Notes: a model not told the origin generated them from the letters alone. Shown: positions 19,315 to 28,591, numbered from the stretch's first letter. The stretch: 64,000 bases of DNA from Chrysiogenes arsenatis DSM 11915 (GCF_000469585.1 NZ_AWNK01000001.1:310731-374730), one strand, 5' to 3'. Numbers and translations are program-made.

Positions 19315-19963
19315 AGCGCACTACCCCCCCTGAAATGACGTACGCGGCACGCCCGGACTGATGCACCATATCCAGATCGTGCGTTGCGACAAAAACAGTC
19401 GTACCCATTTCCTGTATTTTTGTGAAAATCCGGAAGATATCCTGTGTTTGACGCGGATCAAGGTTGCCGGTTGGCTCATCCGCAATCAGCAGTGGCGGGT
19501 GATGCACTAACGCACGCGCAATGGCGACTCGCTGCTTTTCGCCACCGGAGAGACGATGCACGTTAGCACCCAACAAAGAACGTATCCCCAGCAATTGCGC
19601 CACGGCTTGGATACGGCGGTCGATCTCCTTCACATTCGAGATACCACAGATACGTAACACCAAAGCAATATTGTCATACGCACTCAAGCGGTCAACCAAA
19701 CGGTAATCCTGAAATACCATTCCGATATGGCGTAAATGTTCCGCCAGTGCATTCCCCTGTAAACGGGGCACATTGCGGTTATTCACCAGAATATTCCCCT
19801 CAGTTGGCTTTTCGGTACCCAGAATCATATTGATAATCGTGCTTTTTCCCGACCCGCTTGGGCCACAGAGAAAACAAAGCTCTCCACGCCCGACCCGCAA
19901 ACGGATGTTATCGAGCGCAAAGTGCTCGCCAAAACTTTTGGTGACATTGCTAAACTGGATCAA
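19298..19963 (-). CDS. ftsE: Cell division ATP-binding protein FtsE
   Basis: This is the ABC ATPase partner of FtsX, 221 residues. Walker A GPSGSGKST is near residue 35, the Q-loop is in GMVFQDYRL, the signature is LSGGEKQRVAIARAL, Walker B is LLIADEPTGNLD, and the switch histidine is in VATHD. All motifs are intact, in contrast to the ATPase-like gene at 11652–12660. It is placed three bases after mlaD, joining the lipid-transport and division parts of the string. Confidence 0.96.
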   Translation of the reverse strand: MIQFSNVTKSFGEHFALDNIRLRVGRGELCFLCGPSGSGKSTIINMILGTEKPTEGNILVNNRNVPRLQGNALAEHLRHIGMVFQDYRLVDRLSAYDNIALVLRICGISNVKEIDRRIQAVAQLLGIRSLLGANVHRLSGGEKQRVAIARALVHHPPLLIADEPTGNLDPRQTQDIFRIFTKIQEMGTTVFVATHDLDMVHQSGRAAYVISGGVVRYVVSP

Positions 19964-19966
19964 GCG

Positions 19967-21619
19967 TCAATTCCCCATGGGGATCATCCCTGCTAGGTAT
20001 TTGAGGTTTTCATCGCTAAAGGTAAACGCCACTCCGGCAAAGGGACTACGGCGAGCTGGATTTAACGGGTCATCGAATCCCGCCGTGAGGTAGAACGCAT
20101 TTGAGATATGGTAGTCCGTGGTGAACTTGAGATGCGTGTTATTATTTTTTGAATCATTGCTTTGCGGGTTAAAGTCAAATGCTTCCATCCCGACGCGGAT
20201 ATTCTTGCCAAACCACGGCAACACATAGCTGGCACCGACGCCGAAAGAAGTTTCCATCAGCCCAACGCGCAGTTCCAGATCTTCGTAGGGAATAAAACCA
20301 AAGAGGGCGTTGTATTCCAGCGAGTATTTGTTTTCATCTTCGATCGTACTGATATCACTCACCAGCCCAGCGGCCTGATGGTCATAGGTAAGCGTCCGGC
20401 GTTCCGTGCGCGAGTTGCGCCCAAACGGGGTACTGACAAAACCAATTTCGTAGAATCGACTCCGCTGCGGCGGCGTCACGCGGACGGACAATGTCCCTCG
20501 CGTTTCGCTCACGGCAGTCAAGAATTCACTGCGTAACGTGACATCTGTTTTGAATTGCTCAATTTTTCCGGTAAGGCTTTCAATCCCTTTTGCCGCACCA
20601 ACTAAGCTTTCGTGAAGCACATCAGAGTTCACCAGCTTCCCAAGCGTTCCATCGCCGTGGTTTATTTTCCCGGTGATATCCTGAATATCGACTGACGCAC
20701 GATTCAATTTTGCGGTCAACGCATTCACATTGCGCGTTACTTCGCGCAGATCTTCACGATTCTCAATCAGAATCGTATCAAGCCCACTGAAGGCACTATC
20801 AGCAGAGCGGAGCGTCCCTTCCAGATCATTCACGACGCCGGCACCACGATCGCGCAGTATACTGCTAAAAATTTCGAGATTGGAAATCAGCGCATTGATC
20901 TTCTCTTCATTACTCAACGTAATCCCTTTTACCGCGTCGGTGATTTGCGTCAAATTACTCATCGTTTGGTCGACACGCGACTCGTTGCGCTCAATAATGT
21001 GTTTTAGCGCATTGGTGATATCGGAGAGATTCTCCATCGTCGCATCCACACTTTGCCGATTGGCAACAACCAAGGCGTTCAGATTGGTGCTTAACTCTTT
21101 AAATTGATAAATCAGTTCATTGATATTGTCGTTTGTCTGCGGATTCCCTAACGAACGCTTGAGGTTACTGGTGATATCGGAAACATCATCGGCAACTTTG
21201 CCAAACGCGCCCATCAGATCGTCACTGGTGGCACGATTGACCACACGAGCGGTAGCACCATCGTCCAGAGGTTCACCATCAAGACGATACTCCAACTCTA
21301 GGAATTTTTCACCGAGCACCCCTTCGGTACGAATTTCCGCACGTACGTCATCAGGGACGCGATAGACACGCTGAATAGAGACGGTAACGAGCACACGACC
21401 TTCTTCCAGCGCAATCTCATCGACAGAACCGATTTTCACCCCCGCCATTTTAACACTGGCACCGCGATTTAAGCCGCCAACACTTTCAAATGGCAACCGC
21501 ACTTGATAGTAGTTGCGGCCATCAAGCCGTAACGTTCCAAGCTGCACACTCATATACACTAAGAAGGCAAAACTCACGATAATGAGCACACCCACTTTGG
21601 CTTCGGCATTAAACCTCAT
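19967..21619 (-). CDS. mlaD: MlaD-type MCE protein with β-rich C-terminus
   Basis: This is a 550-residue, membrane-anchored MCE protein. One N-terminal helix (residues 8–28) is followed by an MCE domain (about 38–115, with GVKIGSVDEIAL and GEKFLEL), then about 220 residues of predicted helix with polar, Asn-rich repeats (DITNALKHI, LTQITDAVKGI). The C-terminal part (about 365–550) has alternating β-strand patterns ending FAGVAFTFSDENLKYLAG. E. coli MlaD is only about 180 residues. The C-terminal part resembles outer-membrane β-barrel strands, so a trans-envelope lipid conduit is plausible but inferred. The start overlaps mlaF by 11 bases. Confidence 0.85.
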   Translation of the reverse strand: MRFNAEAKVGVLIIVSFAFLVYMSVQLGTLRLDGRNYYQVRLPFESVGGLNRGASVKMAGVKIGSVDEIALEEGRVLVTVSIQRVYRVPDDVRAEIRTEGVLGEKFLELEYRLDGEPLDDGATARVVNRATSDDLMGAFGKVADDVSDITSNLKRSLGNPQTNDNINELIYQFKELSTNLNALVVANRQSVDATMENLSDITNALKHIIERNESRVDQTMSNLTQITDAVKGITLSNEEKINALISNLEIFSSILRDRGAGVVNDLEGTLRSADSAFSGLDTILIENREDLREVTRNVNALTAKLNRASVDIQDITGKINHGDGTLGKLVNSDVLHESLVGAAKGIESLTGKIEQFKTDVTLRSEFLTAVSETRGTLSVRVTPPQRSRFYEIGFVSTPFGRNSRTERRTLTYDHQAAGLVSDISTIEDENKYSLEYNALFGFIPYEDLELRVGLMETSFGVGASYVLPWFGKNIRVGMEAFDFNPQSNDSKNNNTHLKFTTDYHISNAFYLTAGFDDPLNPARRSPFAGVAFTFSDENLKYLAGMIPMGN

Positions 21620-22352
21620 GATCCCCCCTTACATCGTAGCGCAGAAACTCCTGAATCGTTTCATTCTCCGATGCTAATATTTCCGCAGGCGTTCCCGCCT
21701 GGAGTATCGCTCCAAAATGCAACATAACCAATTGATCTGCAATTCGTAGTGCCCCGCGAATATCATGCGAGATCACTACCGAAGTCAAGCCCAGTCGATC
21801 ATTGGTCTCCCTGATCAGCGCATTCACCTGATGGCTCATAATAGGATCAAGCCCAGTCGTTGGTTCATCATAGAGGATAATCTTCGGGTCAATTGCGATG
21901 GCTCGCGCTAAACCGACCCGTTTGCGCATGCCCCCAGAAAGCTCCGCCGGAAATTGATGTTCTATCTCTCCTAACCCAACCATATCAAGTTTTTCACGAA
22001 CACGCCGCTTCCGTTCGGCCACATTCCATGGGGTATGTTCCACCATCGGAAAGGCAATATTTTCGGCCACGCTCAGGGAATCGAAAAGTGCCGCTTCCTG
22101 AAAAAGCATCCCAAAACGCTTGCGGAACTCAACCAATTCGCGACCGCGCAATCCCGTCAACTCTATCCCATCGACGGTTATACTCCCGCTATCAGGCTTA
22201 ATTAAGCCAAGCAGATGTTTGAGAAATACCGACTTCCCCGAGCCGGAACCGCCGATCACCACCGTGATTTTTCCGGCAGGAATATCAAGGTTAATGCCCC
22301 GCAGCACGTGTTTTTCGCCAAATGATTTCTGAAGATTGCGAATGTGAATCAA
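21609..22352 (-). CDS. mlaF: Mla lipid transport ATP-binding protein
   Basis: This is the ABC ATPase of the MlaFED-type phospholipid transporter, 247 residues. Walker A is GGSGSGKSV near residue 34, the signature is LSGGMRKRVGLARAI (the Met after GG is typical of MlaF), Walker B is IILYDEPTTGLDP, and the switch histidine is in VISHD. It lies between mlaE and mlaD, in the conventional order E–F–D. No mlaC or mlaB gene is adjacent. Confidence 0.95.
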   Translation of the reverse strand: MIHIRNLQKSFGEKHVLRGINLDIPAGKITVVIGGSGSGKSVFLKHLLGLIKPDSGSITVDGIELTGLRGRELVEFRKRFGMLFQEAALFDSLSVAENIAFPMVEHTPWNVAERKRRVREKLDMVGLGEIEHQFPAELSGGMRKRVGLARAIAIDPKIILYDEPTTGLDPIMSHQVNALIRETNDRLGLTSVVISHDIRGALRIADQLVMLHFGAILQAGTPAEILASENETIQEFLRYDVRGDHEV

Positions 22353-22374
22353 GTGTCCCTCTCGCTAAAAGCTG

Positions 22375-23145
22375 CTAAAACATCAGAGCCGTGAGTAGAT
22401 AGTCTGCCACCAAAATCAGCGTTGACGAAAGCACCACCGCAGACGTCGTCGAACGCCCAACACCCACTGCCCCTTGCGAAGTTTGCAGCCCGATGCCGCA
22501 ACTTACCGAACTGACAATGACGCCAAACACCGCCGCTTTCACCAGACCGCTGGTGATATCGCTTATCTCAACGAGCGCCACCATTTTATCCATATACACA
22601 ACGGGATTGATGCCGAGCAGATGCACCCCGACCACATAACTGCCAAGAATCCCCATGAAATCAGCCACAATCGTCAGCAACGGAAACATCAAAAATGCCG
22701 CAACAATTCGTGGCGTCACAAGGTACTGAATCGGCTCCACCGCCATCGACTCCAGCGCGTCAACTTGCTCCGTTACCTTCATCGTCCCGAGCTCGGCGGC
22801 CATGGCACTCCCAGCACGGGCAGTGATCATCAGAGCGCTCAACACTGGCCCTAACTCACGCGTAATCGAAATAGCGGCGACCGCCCCAACCAGATATTCG
22901 GCATGAAATTTACTAAAGCCAATATAGAGCTGAAGTGCCAACACCATTCCGGTGAAAGTCCCCGTCAGGATCACCACAAACAGCGAGCCAAAACCAATGA
23001 ACTCAAACTGGCGTATAAATTCCCGGTAGCGGAACGGTGGACGGAACAACCACAGCATGGCGTTCCAGAAAGTAAAAAAGATTACTCCGGAAAGATACGC
23101 CGTGCGATATCCTTGCGTTCCCAACGATTCGAGAAGTTTACCCAT
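22375..23145 (-). CDS. mlaE: Mla lipid transport permease
   Basis: This 256-residue permease of the MlaE family has five or six helices. Family-specific stretches are TGMVLALQLYIGFSKF, ITRELGPVLSALMITARAGSA and AELGTMKVTEQVDALESM, which form the coupling region to MlaF. There is no N-terminal STAS extension. The start lies inside the end of alr (eight-base overlap), so it is cotranscribed with alanine racemase. Confidence 0.95.
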   Translation of the reverse strand: MGKLLESLGTQGYRTAYLSGVIFFTFWNAMLWLFRPPFRYREFIRQFEFIGFGSLFVVILTGTFTGMVLALQLYIGFSKFHAEYLVGAVAAISITRELGPVLSALMITARAGSAMAAELGTMKVTEQVDALESMAVEPIQYLVTPRIVAAFLMFPLLTIVADFMGILGSYVVGVHLLGINPVVYMDKMVALVEISDITSGLVKAAVFGVIVSSVSCGIGLQTSQGAVGVGRSTTSAVVLSSTLILVADYLLTALMF

Positions 23146-24229
23146 TGATATACACCCGTTCTACACGCTGCGAAATGCCGCAAAAAATTTCATAATCTAT
23201 CGTGCCGCAGATATCTGCCAACTCCTGCGCATGGAGCACCTGCTCTCCTTGTGTACCAAAGAGAACCACTTCATCGCCACGGCTAACTGGGCGACCCGTC
23301 ACGTCTATCATCGTCATATCCATACACACATTCCCGAGCACCGGCGCAAAACGGCCTCCGATAAGGACGCGCGCTTTATTTGAAAGCAACCGCGGGTAGC
23401 CATCAGCATAGCCGACCGCAATCACAGCTATCTGCATAGGACGTGTCGCCCGAAAATTATGCCCGTAGGAAACCCCTTCGCCAACTGCCAGTCTTTTTAC
23501 CTGCAACACACGTGTTTTTAACGTCATAACTGGCTGCAGAGGAATGGAAACTTCTGGGACGGGATTGCCGCCATAGAGCATAATCCCTGAGCGCACTAAC
23601 GAAAAATCTTCGGCGCGATGAAAGTGAAAGAGCGTCGCACTATTGGCAATATGGCACAGCGCTGGACGTTCGGCAGCCGGAAGTGATGCCAATGCGACTT
23701 GAAACCGATCCAACTGCAGCTGATTCACCGGCGATTGAATTTCGTCAGCACACGCCATGTGACTCATCAAGCCTAAAAGAGTAAAACCACTTTGACGCAA
23801 TGTATGAACAACCCCACCCAAGTCATCGCTATGGATACCAAGGCGATTCATCCCCGTGTCTACCTTCAAGTGGACGCCGAGTCCGCGCAAACCAGCTGCT
23901 ACCATTTCTTCAAGGTTTTCACGACACGACACGACCGGCGTAAGCGAGAAGCGGCACATATCTTCAAACTCGCCAGGAAACGCACCACCCATAATCAGGA
24001 TATTTCTCCCGACACCCGCTTGGCGCAACTTTACCCCTTCATGCACCCGTGCCACAGCAAAGTACTGGCAACCGGCTTGCTGCAGAGCGAGCGCAACCTG
24101 GTAATCACCGTGCCCGTATCCATCCGCTTTCACCACCGCTACGACCGCAGATCTCCCCGCTTGATCTTGCAAAAGGCGATAGTTATGGGTCAGCTTGGCT
24201 AAATCAATTTCGCAGTAAATAGTACGCAC
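23138..24229 (-). CDS. alr: Alanine racemase
   Basis: This PLP enzyme interconverts L- and D-alanine for peptidoglycan; it has 363 residues. The PLP lysine is K34 in VVKADGYGHG, the second catalytic residue is the tyrosine in GVSYGHNF, and VDTGMNRLGI and GNVCMDMTMIDV are conserved. It is the first gene of the long leftward string; the 140 bases upstream contain no clear promoter match. With the downstream D,D-carboxypeptidase it frames a cell-wall cluster. Confidence 0.96.
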   Translation of the reverse strand: MRTIYCEIDLAKLTHNYRLLQDQAGRSAVVAVVKADGYGHGDYQVALALQQAGCQYFAVARVHEGVKLRQAGVGRNILIMGGAFPGEFEDMCRFSLTPVVSCRENLEEMVAAGLRGLGVHLKVDTGMNRLGIHSDDLGGVVHTLRQSGFTLLGLMSHMACADEIQSPVNQLQLDRFQVALASLPAAERPALCHIANSATLFHFHRAEDFSLVRSGIMLYGGNPVPEVSIPLQPVMTLKTRVLQVKRLAVGEGVSYGHNFRATRPMQIAVIAVGYADGYPRLLSNKARVLIGGRFAPVLGNVCMDMTMIDVTGRPVSRGDEVVLFGTQGEQVLHAQELADICGTIDYEIFCGISQRVERVYING

Positions 24230-24369
24230 AGAACATTCACCCTATTCGACCGGAATAAAAAACATGAAGAGGCTGACGGGGACGCAGGGAAAAACCTCGC
24301 GTCCAAACCGCCAACCAAAGTTGGCAACATATAGCACACCCTCGCCCCACAGGTCGATGAACTTTTATT

Positions 24370-25539
24370 TTAACGCGGAGACCACGGACAGGAAACCTGC
24401 GACTGACAACGGCGGCGGCATGGCAGGGTTTCCCATGTGAAATTGTGGTGTAAATAGGGGGAAACCAAATCGTAATCGGCGGCTAGGTGCATCTCTTCAC
24501 GGCGCCACTCTCCCTCGGGTGGCGTGCGGTACGCTTTCCAACTACCACAAGGCAACTCGCACGCTTGTCCCTGACAAACCGTACGCAAGTTGTGCTCGGG
24601 AAAGAAATACACCCACGCCAAACGACGTGAAAAGAGCGCATTGCCCTCCATATCAACACTCAGCACTTTGACGGGTTGCAGCACGCGACGATACATCCCA
24701 CGCCCCGGATCTTCTGCGACACACTCTTCGAGACGATCGAGCACCCGCATCGTACGATACGGGTCATGAAACGTCATCACCTCGCCGGAAATCATCGTCC
24801 CCGCACCCTTCTCACACTGTACCATCCCCGGATATCCCATCGGCAACGCGTACAGTATACCGGCACAAAACGCAGGCTCTACCGTCACCACCTGCTCGCG
24901 CAGATAGCGACGAAAGTTGCTGTAACGCGCCATCAAGCTCCCGTAAAAAAAGAAATATGGTGTTTTGGCGGTATCAACCCGCTGAATTTGCGCCCGCTCC
25001 TGCCCTTTCGGGAGCAGCGTAGGCCAGAGAAAGGTACCTGGCTCAAAAATTCGCCGTTGCGGTTGACGCCAACGAACAACCAGAACGCGATACCCATCAT
25101 GCACCTGCTCGGCCACCATTTCGCACTCGCGAAACGGTAGAAAAAAACGGTTCCCCAAACGCTCTAGCGCCGTTTTTTCCCCAGCAATAAGGTACACGCC
25201 TCCGTAGCGGAGCAACCGCAATATCTCCCATAACGCTTCGGAAGGGCGCACAAAGGTATGAAAACAATCAACCGCGCAAATCACGTCAAAAGAGCGATCC
25301 GCAAAGGGAAGTGGCTGTTGCGGGTAACTACCAGTCGTGAAAAACTCCAACTGTTCAGGATGGGGAAGTATCGTATGCGCGTTCGGAAAAAAATCATCAA
25401 TCTCCGTCGCCTGTTGTGGACTGAGCGATAATACCTGAAAAATTTCTTCCGGCGCGATCGGCAAAAGTTCAAGGAGTGTTTGTATTCGTACCATGGAGAG
25501 AGCATCCTCGCTATCAAGCAGCTCAAAATCACCTTTCAC
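24370..25539 (-). CDS. Methyltransferase-like / γ-glutamylcyclotransferase-like fusion
   Basis: This is a 389-residue protein with two parts. Residues about 20–160 look like a class I methyltransferase: PLPFADRSFDVICAVDCFHTF and EALWEILRLLRYGGVYLIAG match motifs II–IV. The first glycine-rich SAM loop is not recognisable. Residues about 190–370 match the AIG2/γ-glutamylcyclotransferase fold, with the substrate-loop motif FFFYGSLM and the catalytic acidic motif LDRLEECVAED…YRR. The C-terminus is rich in Cys and Arg (ETLPCRRRCQSQVSC). I cannot name a substrate. It is a lone leftward gene between alr and cydA. Start choice among in-frame codons is uncertain; the downstream methionine in DALSMVRIQ (about residue 16) is an alternative. 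Confidence 0.7.
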   Translation of the reverse strand: MKGDFELLDSEDALSMVRIQTLLELLPIAPEEIFQVLSLSPQQATEIDDFFPNAHTILPHPEQLEFFTTGSYPQQPLPFADRSFDVICAVDCFHTFVRPSEALWEILRLLRYGGVYLIAGEKTALERLGNRFFLPFRECEMVAEQVHDGYRVLVVRWRQPQRRIFEPGTFLWPTLLPKGQERAQIQRVDTAKTPYFFFYGSLMARYSNFRRYLREQVVTVEPAFCAGILYALPMGYPGMVQCEKGAGTMISGEVMTFHDPYRTMRVLDRLEECVAEDPGRGMYRRVLQPVKVLSVDMEGNALFSRRLAWVYFFPEHNLRTVCQGQACELPCGSWKAYRTPPEGEWRREEMHLAADYDLVSPYLHHNFTWETLPCRRRCQSQVSCPWSPR

Positions 25540-25758
25540 TTGAGCTGCTCGCGTATCATGCGTCTAATCATAGGAATATCTATTGGAAAATGGAAAGGAA
25601 AAAGCAGATGCAAAAAAAATTCTCGCAGGTGCTTTGCTCCATAATTTTATCAGAAAAGCACTTACGTTTACCAAGTCAGTATTCAATGCAAGGCGGGCAC
25701 ACGGCTGACACTTTCCCCCCCTTTTCATTTGAGAATTAAAGTGCTATCAGTCTTTCAT

Positions 25759-25788
25759 CGGGTGTCTTGATACCCGTAACGATTTTTG
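25759..25788 (+). promoter_or_regulatory. Hairpin in the cydA leader
   Basis: CGGGTGT (25759–25765) pairs with ATACCCG (25770–25776) around a four-base loop and is followed by TAACGATTTTTG just before the cydA ribosome-binding site. It resembles a small terminator or attenuator. I found no convincing promoter in the 262 bases before cydA. Confidence 0.35.
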
Positions 25789-25801
25789 TAAGGAGTTTGC
25801 T

Positions 25802-27340
25802 ATGGATTTGGCAACCGGGTTGGCGCATGTCGATTGGTCGCGTCTTCAATTCGCTGTTACCGCCATGTTCCACTTCATCTTTGTTCCATTGACGCTTGGC
25901 CTTGCTTTTATTGTAGCGTTCATGGAAACGATTTATGTCAGAACGGGCGATGAGTATTGGAAGCGCGTGACAAAGTTTTGGATGAAGCTTTTTGCCATCA
26001 ATTTTGTTGTCGGGATCTCAACCGGCCTCATCATGGAATTCCAGTTCGGCATGAACTGGTCAAACTACTCATGGGTCGTTGGCGATGTTTTCGGGGCACC
26101 ACTGGCGATTGAAGGGATTGTCGCGTTCTTTCTGGAAGCAACGTTTTTTGCAGTCATGTTCTTTGGTTGGGATAAAGTCCGCAAAGGAACACACCTTTTT
26201 GCCACATGGATGGTGGCCATCGGCTCCAACCTATCGGCACTCTGGATTTTGATTGCCAATGGCTGGATGCAGTATCCGGTCGGGTCGCACTACAATCCTG
26301 ACACGGCTCGCCTTGAGATGCTCAACTTCTGGGAAATTCTTTTTTCACCTATGGGAATTATCAAGTTCTTGCACACGGTTGGCAGTGGATACGTCGTGGC
26401 GTCACTCTTTGTCGTGACCGTCAGCGCGTGGTATTTGCTGAAAAAGCGCGATACGGTTTTTGCCAAACGGAGCATTGCCGTCGCGGCGGCATTTGGTTTG
26501 ATCACATCGATTTTCCTTGCGGGAACTGGCGACCAGTCTGGCTACATCATTGCGCAAAAGCAACCAATGAAGCTGGCAGCCATGGAAGGCTTGTACGATG
26601 GCGAACGTCAGGCAGGCGTGGTAGCAATGGGCATCCTCCGTCCCAATGTCAAGCCGGGTGACGGGCAAGATCCATTCTGGCTTGAGATTAAAATCCCCTA
26701 CGCGCTCTCGTTTATGGGATATCGTGACGTGAATGCCTTTGTCCCTGGCATTAACGATTTAGTCTACGGGAATGCGGCGGAAGGGATTATTGGCGCAGGC
26801 GAGCTAATGGAACGCGGCGCACTAGCACAAATTGCTCTGGCCGCCTACAAGGAATCGGTCAAAGCTGGCGACCGGGCAGGCAGCGAGTTTCATCGTATGA
26901 CGGTCGCCGAAAATGCTCCATATATCGGCTACGGTTCACTCGAAAAACCGGAAGATATTGTGCCGCCAGTCGGCATCACTTTTTACAGCTTCCGCATCAT
27001 GGTAATGCTGGGCATGTTCTTTATCGCCCTTTTTGGCGCGATCCTCTTCCTCTTGCACCGTGGGCAAATCGAAAAATATCCGCCATTTTTGCGCCTCTGT
27101 CTGCTCGGGCTCCCACTCGGTTACATTGCCGCTCAGGCAGGCTGGGTGGTCGCAGAAGTGGGGCGTCAACCGTGGGCGGTGCAGGATCTTTTGCCAGTTC
27201 ACACGGCGGCAACTTCGATTGGTGCAGGAGCCATCCAGATATCATTCTGGATCTTCGTCTTTATCTTTGTTGTGTTTTTCATGGCGGGACTAAAGGTTAT
27301 GCTTGAACAAATCAAGATTGGCCCAGAAGGGGGAAAATAA
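25802..27340 (+). CDS. cydA: Cytochrome bd ubiquinol oxidase subunit I
   Basis: Subunit I (512 residues) carries hemes b558, b595 and d and oxidises quinol to reduce oxygen to water. The heme b595 histidine is H24 in LQFAVTAMFHF, the acidic proton-path residues are in LAIEGIVAFFLEATFF, the second heme histidine is in KFLHTVGSGY, and the GRQPW motif lies near residue 448. The quinol loop contains KQPMKLAAMEGLYDG, as in E. coli-type CydA rather than cyanide-insensitive oxidases. AAGGAG lies eight bases before the start. The stop shares a base with cydB (TAATG). Confidence 0.97.
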   Translation: MDLATGLAHVDWSRLQFAVTAMFHFIFVPLTLGLAFIVAFMETIYVRTGDEYWKRVTKFWMKLFAINFVVGISTGLIMEFQFGMNWSNYSWVVGDVFGAPLAIEGIVAFFLEATFFAVMFFGWDKVRKGTHLFATWMVAIGSNLSALWILIANGWMQYPVGSHYNPDTARLEMLNFWEILFSPMGIIKFLHTVGSGYVVASLFVVTVSAWYLLKKRDTVFAKRSIAVAAAFGLITSIFLAGTGDQSGYIIAQKQPMKLAAMEGLYDGERQAGVVAMGILRPNVKPGDGQDPFWLEIKIPYALSFMGYRDVNAFVPGINDLVYGNAAEGIIGAGELMERGALAQIALAAYKESVKAGDRAGSEFHRMTVAENAPYIGYGSLEKPEDIVPPVGITFYSFRIMVMLGMFFIALFGAILFLLHRGQIEKYPPFLRLCLLGLPLGYIAAQAGWVVAEVGRQPWAVQDLLPVHTAATSIGAGAIQISFWIFVFIFVVFFMAGLKVMLEQIKIGPEGGK

Positions 27341-28458
27341 TGGAACATCTTCTGCTCCAACAATATTGGTGGGTTATTCTTTCGCTCCTCGCGGGTTTGC
27401 TGGTATTTATGTTTTTCGTGCAGGGCGGGCAAACACTCCTTTTGACTTTAGCGAAGGGCGAAGAGGAAAAGCAGCTGATTGTAAACTCGCTTGGCCGAAA
27501 ATGGGAACTGGGCTTTACCACGCTGGTACTCTTTGGTGGTGCCTTTTTCGCTGCGTTCCCACTGTTCTACGCGACCAGCTTTGGCGGCGCGTACTTTGTG
27601 TGGATGGCGATCTTGCTCTGCTTTGTACTGCAAGCGGTATCGTATGAATTCCGCAAGAAACCGGGCAATCTCCTTGGCGCGAAAGTCTATGAAGCGTTTT
27701 TATTCCTGAATGGTTCGGTCGGCGTTATTCTGATCGGCACCGCTGTTGCTACGCTCTTTAGTGGCGCAGCGTTTTCACTGAATGAATACAATCTTTCGCA
27801 ATGGCACAACGATTTGCGCGGCCTTGAAGCGGCTTTCAGTCTCTTTAACGTCTCGCTCGGCGTGGCGGTTTTCTTTTTAGGCAGAATGCTCGGTGCCCTG
27901 TATTTTATCAACCATATCGACGCTCCCGCGTTGGTTGAGCGTGCGCGCCGTTCGGTCTTAATCAATACCGTTTGCTTCCTCCCCTTTTTCCTCTACTTCG
28001 TCGTGGCACTTCTGATGCGTGACGGGTATGCCTACGATCAAGTAACGGGGCTAGTAACACTCGAAAGCTTCAAATATCTGGATAACTTCCTTGCCATGCC
28101 GATTGTACTCGCGATGTTTTTGGCTGGTGTCATTTGTGTCCTCTACGCCGTGTACCTCGGTGCTTTTGCCAAATCGAGTGCCGGAATTTGGAGTGGCGGC
28201 GTCGGCTCGGTGCTGGTCGTCATGAGTCTTTTCCTAAACGTTGGATTGAACGGCACTGCTTTTTACCCGTCGTACCACGACTTGCAAAGCTCGCTGACTA
28301 TTGTCAACAGCTCTTCAAGCCACTACACCTTGATGGCCATGACCATCGTATCGATCACCGTGCCGGTTGTGCTGGGCTACATCATTCTGACGTGGAGAGC
28401 AATGGATAAAAACAAATTGCACCATGATGAAATTAAAGATTCGAAAGAAGCGTACTAA
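27340..28458 (+). CDS. cydB: Cytochrome bd ubiquinol oxidase subunit II
   Basis: This is subunit II of the bd oxidase, 372 residues with eight or more helices. Family features include the N-terminal WWVILSLLAGLLVFMFFVQGGQ stretch (broken here by normal variation), GRKWELGFTTLVLFGGAFFAAFP and EFRKKPGN. It stabilises the hemes of CydA and lacks its own catalytic residues. It is followed by 13 bases, a strong ribosome-binding site and a very small gene. Confidence 0.93.
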   Translation: MEHLLLQQYWWVILSLLAGLLVFMFFVQGGQTLLLTLAKGEEEKQLIVNSLGRKWELGFTTLVLFGGAFFAAFPLFYATSFGGAYFVWMAILLCFVLQAVSYEFRKKPGNLLGAKVYEAFLFLNGSVGVILIGTAVATLFSGAAFSLNEYNLSQWHNDLRGLEAAFSLFNVSLGVAVFFLGRMLGALYFINHIDAPALVERARRSVLINTVCFLPFFLYFVVALLMRDGYAYDQVTGLVTLESFKYLDNFLAMPIVLAMFLAGVICVLYAVYLGAFAKSSAGIWSGGVGSVLVVMSLFLNVGLNGTAFYPSYHDLQSSLTIVNSSSSHYTLMAMTIVSITVPVVLGYIILTWRAMDKNKLHHDEIKDSKEAY

Positions 28459-28471
28459 GGGAGGAAGAACG

Positions 28472-28591
28472 ATGAACGAACAACTCAGCTCTGCGCTGCT
28501 GCTCCTTCTCTGGCCACTTGTTATTTTTGTTGGATACAAAGTCAGCGTCTGGAGTTTAACACGGTATACCTCTCAAGAAGATAAAGGGTAA
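28472..28591 (+). CDS. Probable small third subunit of bd oxidase (CydX-like)
   Basis: This is a 39-codon gene (ATG at 28472, TAA at 28589–28591) preceded by GGGAGGAAGAACG, a strong ribosome-binding site. The product begins MNEQLSSALLLLLW, has one hydrophobic helix of about 20 residues, and ends with a charged tail SQEDKG. The size, single helix, hydrophilic C-terminus and position directly after cydB are those of CydX/CydS-type accessory subunits that stabilise the oxidase. Sequence similarity to E. coli CydX is low by eye, so the name is positional. A terminator follows 56 bases later. Confidence 0.72.
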   Translation: MNEQLSSALLLLLWPLVIFVGYKVSVWSLTRYTSQEDKG

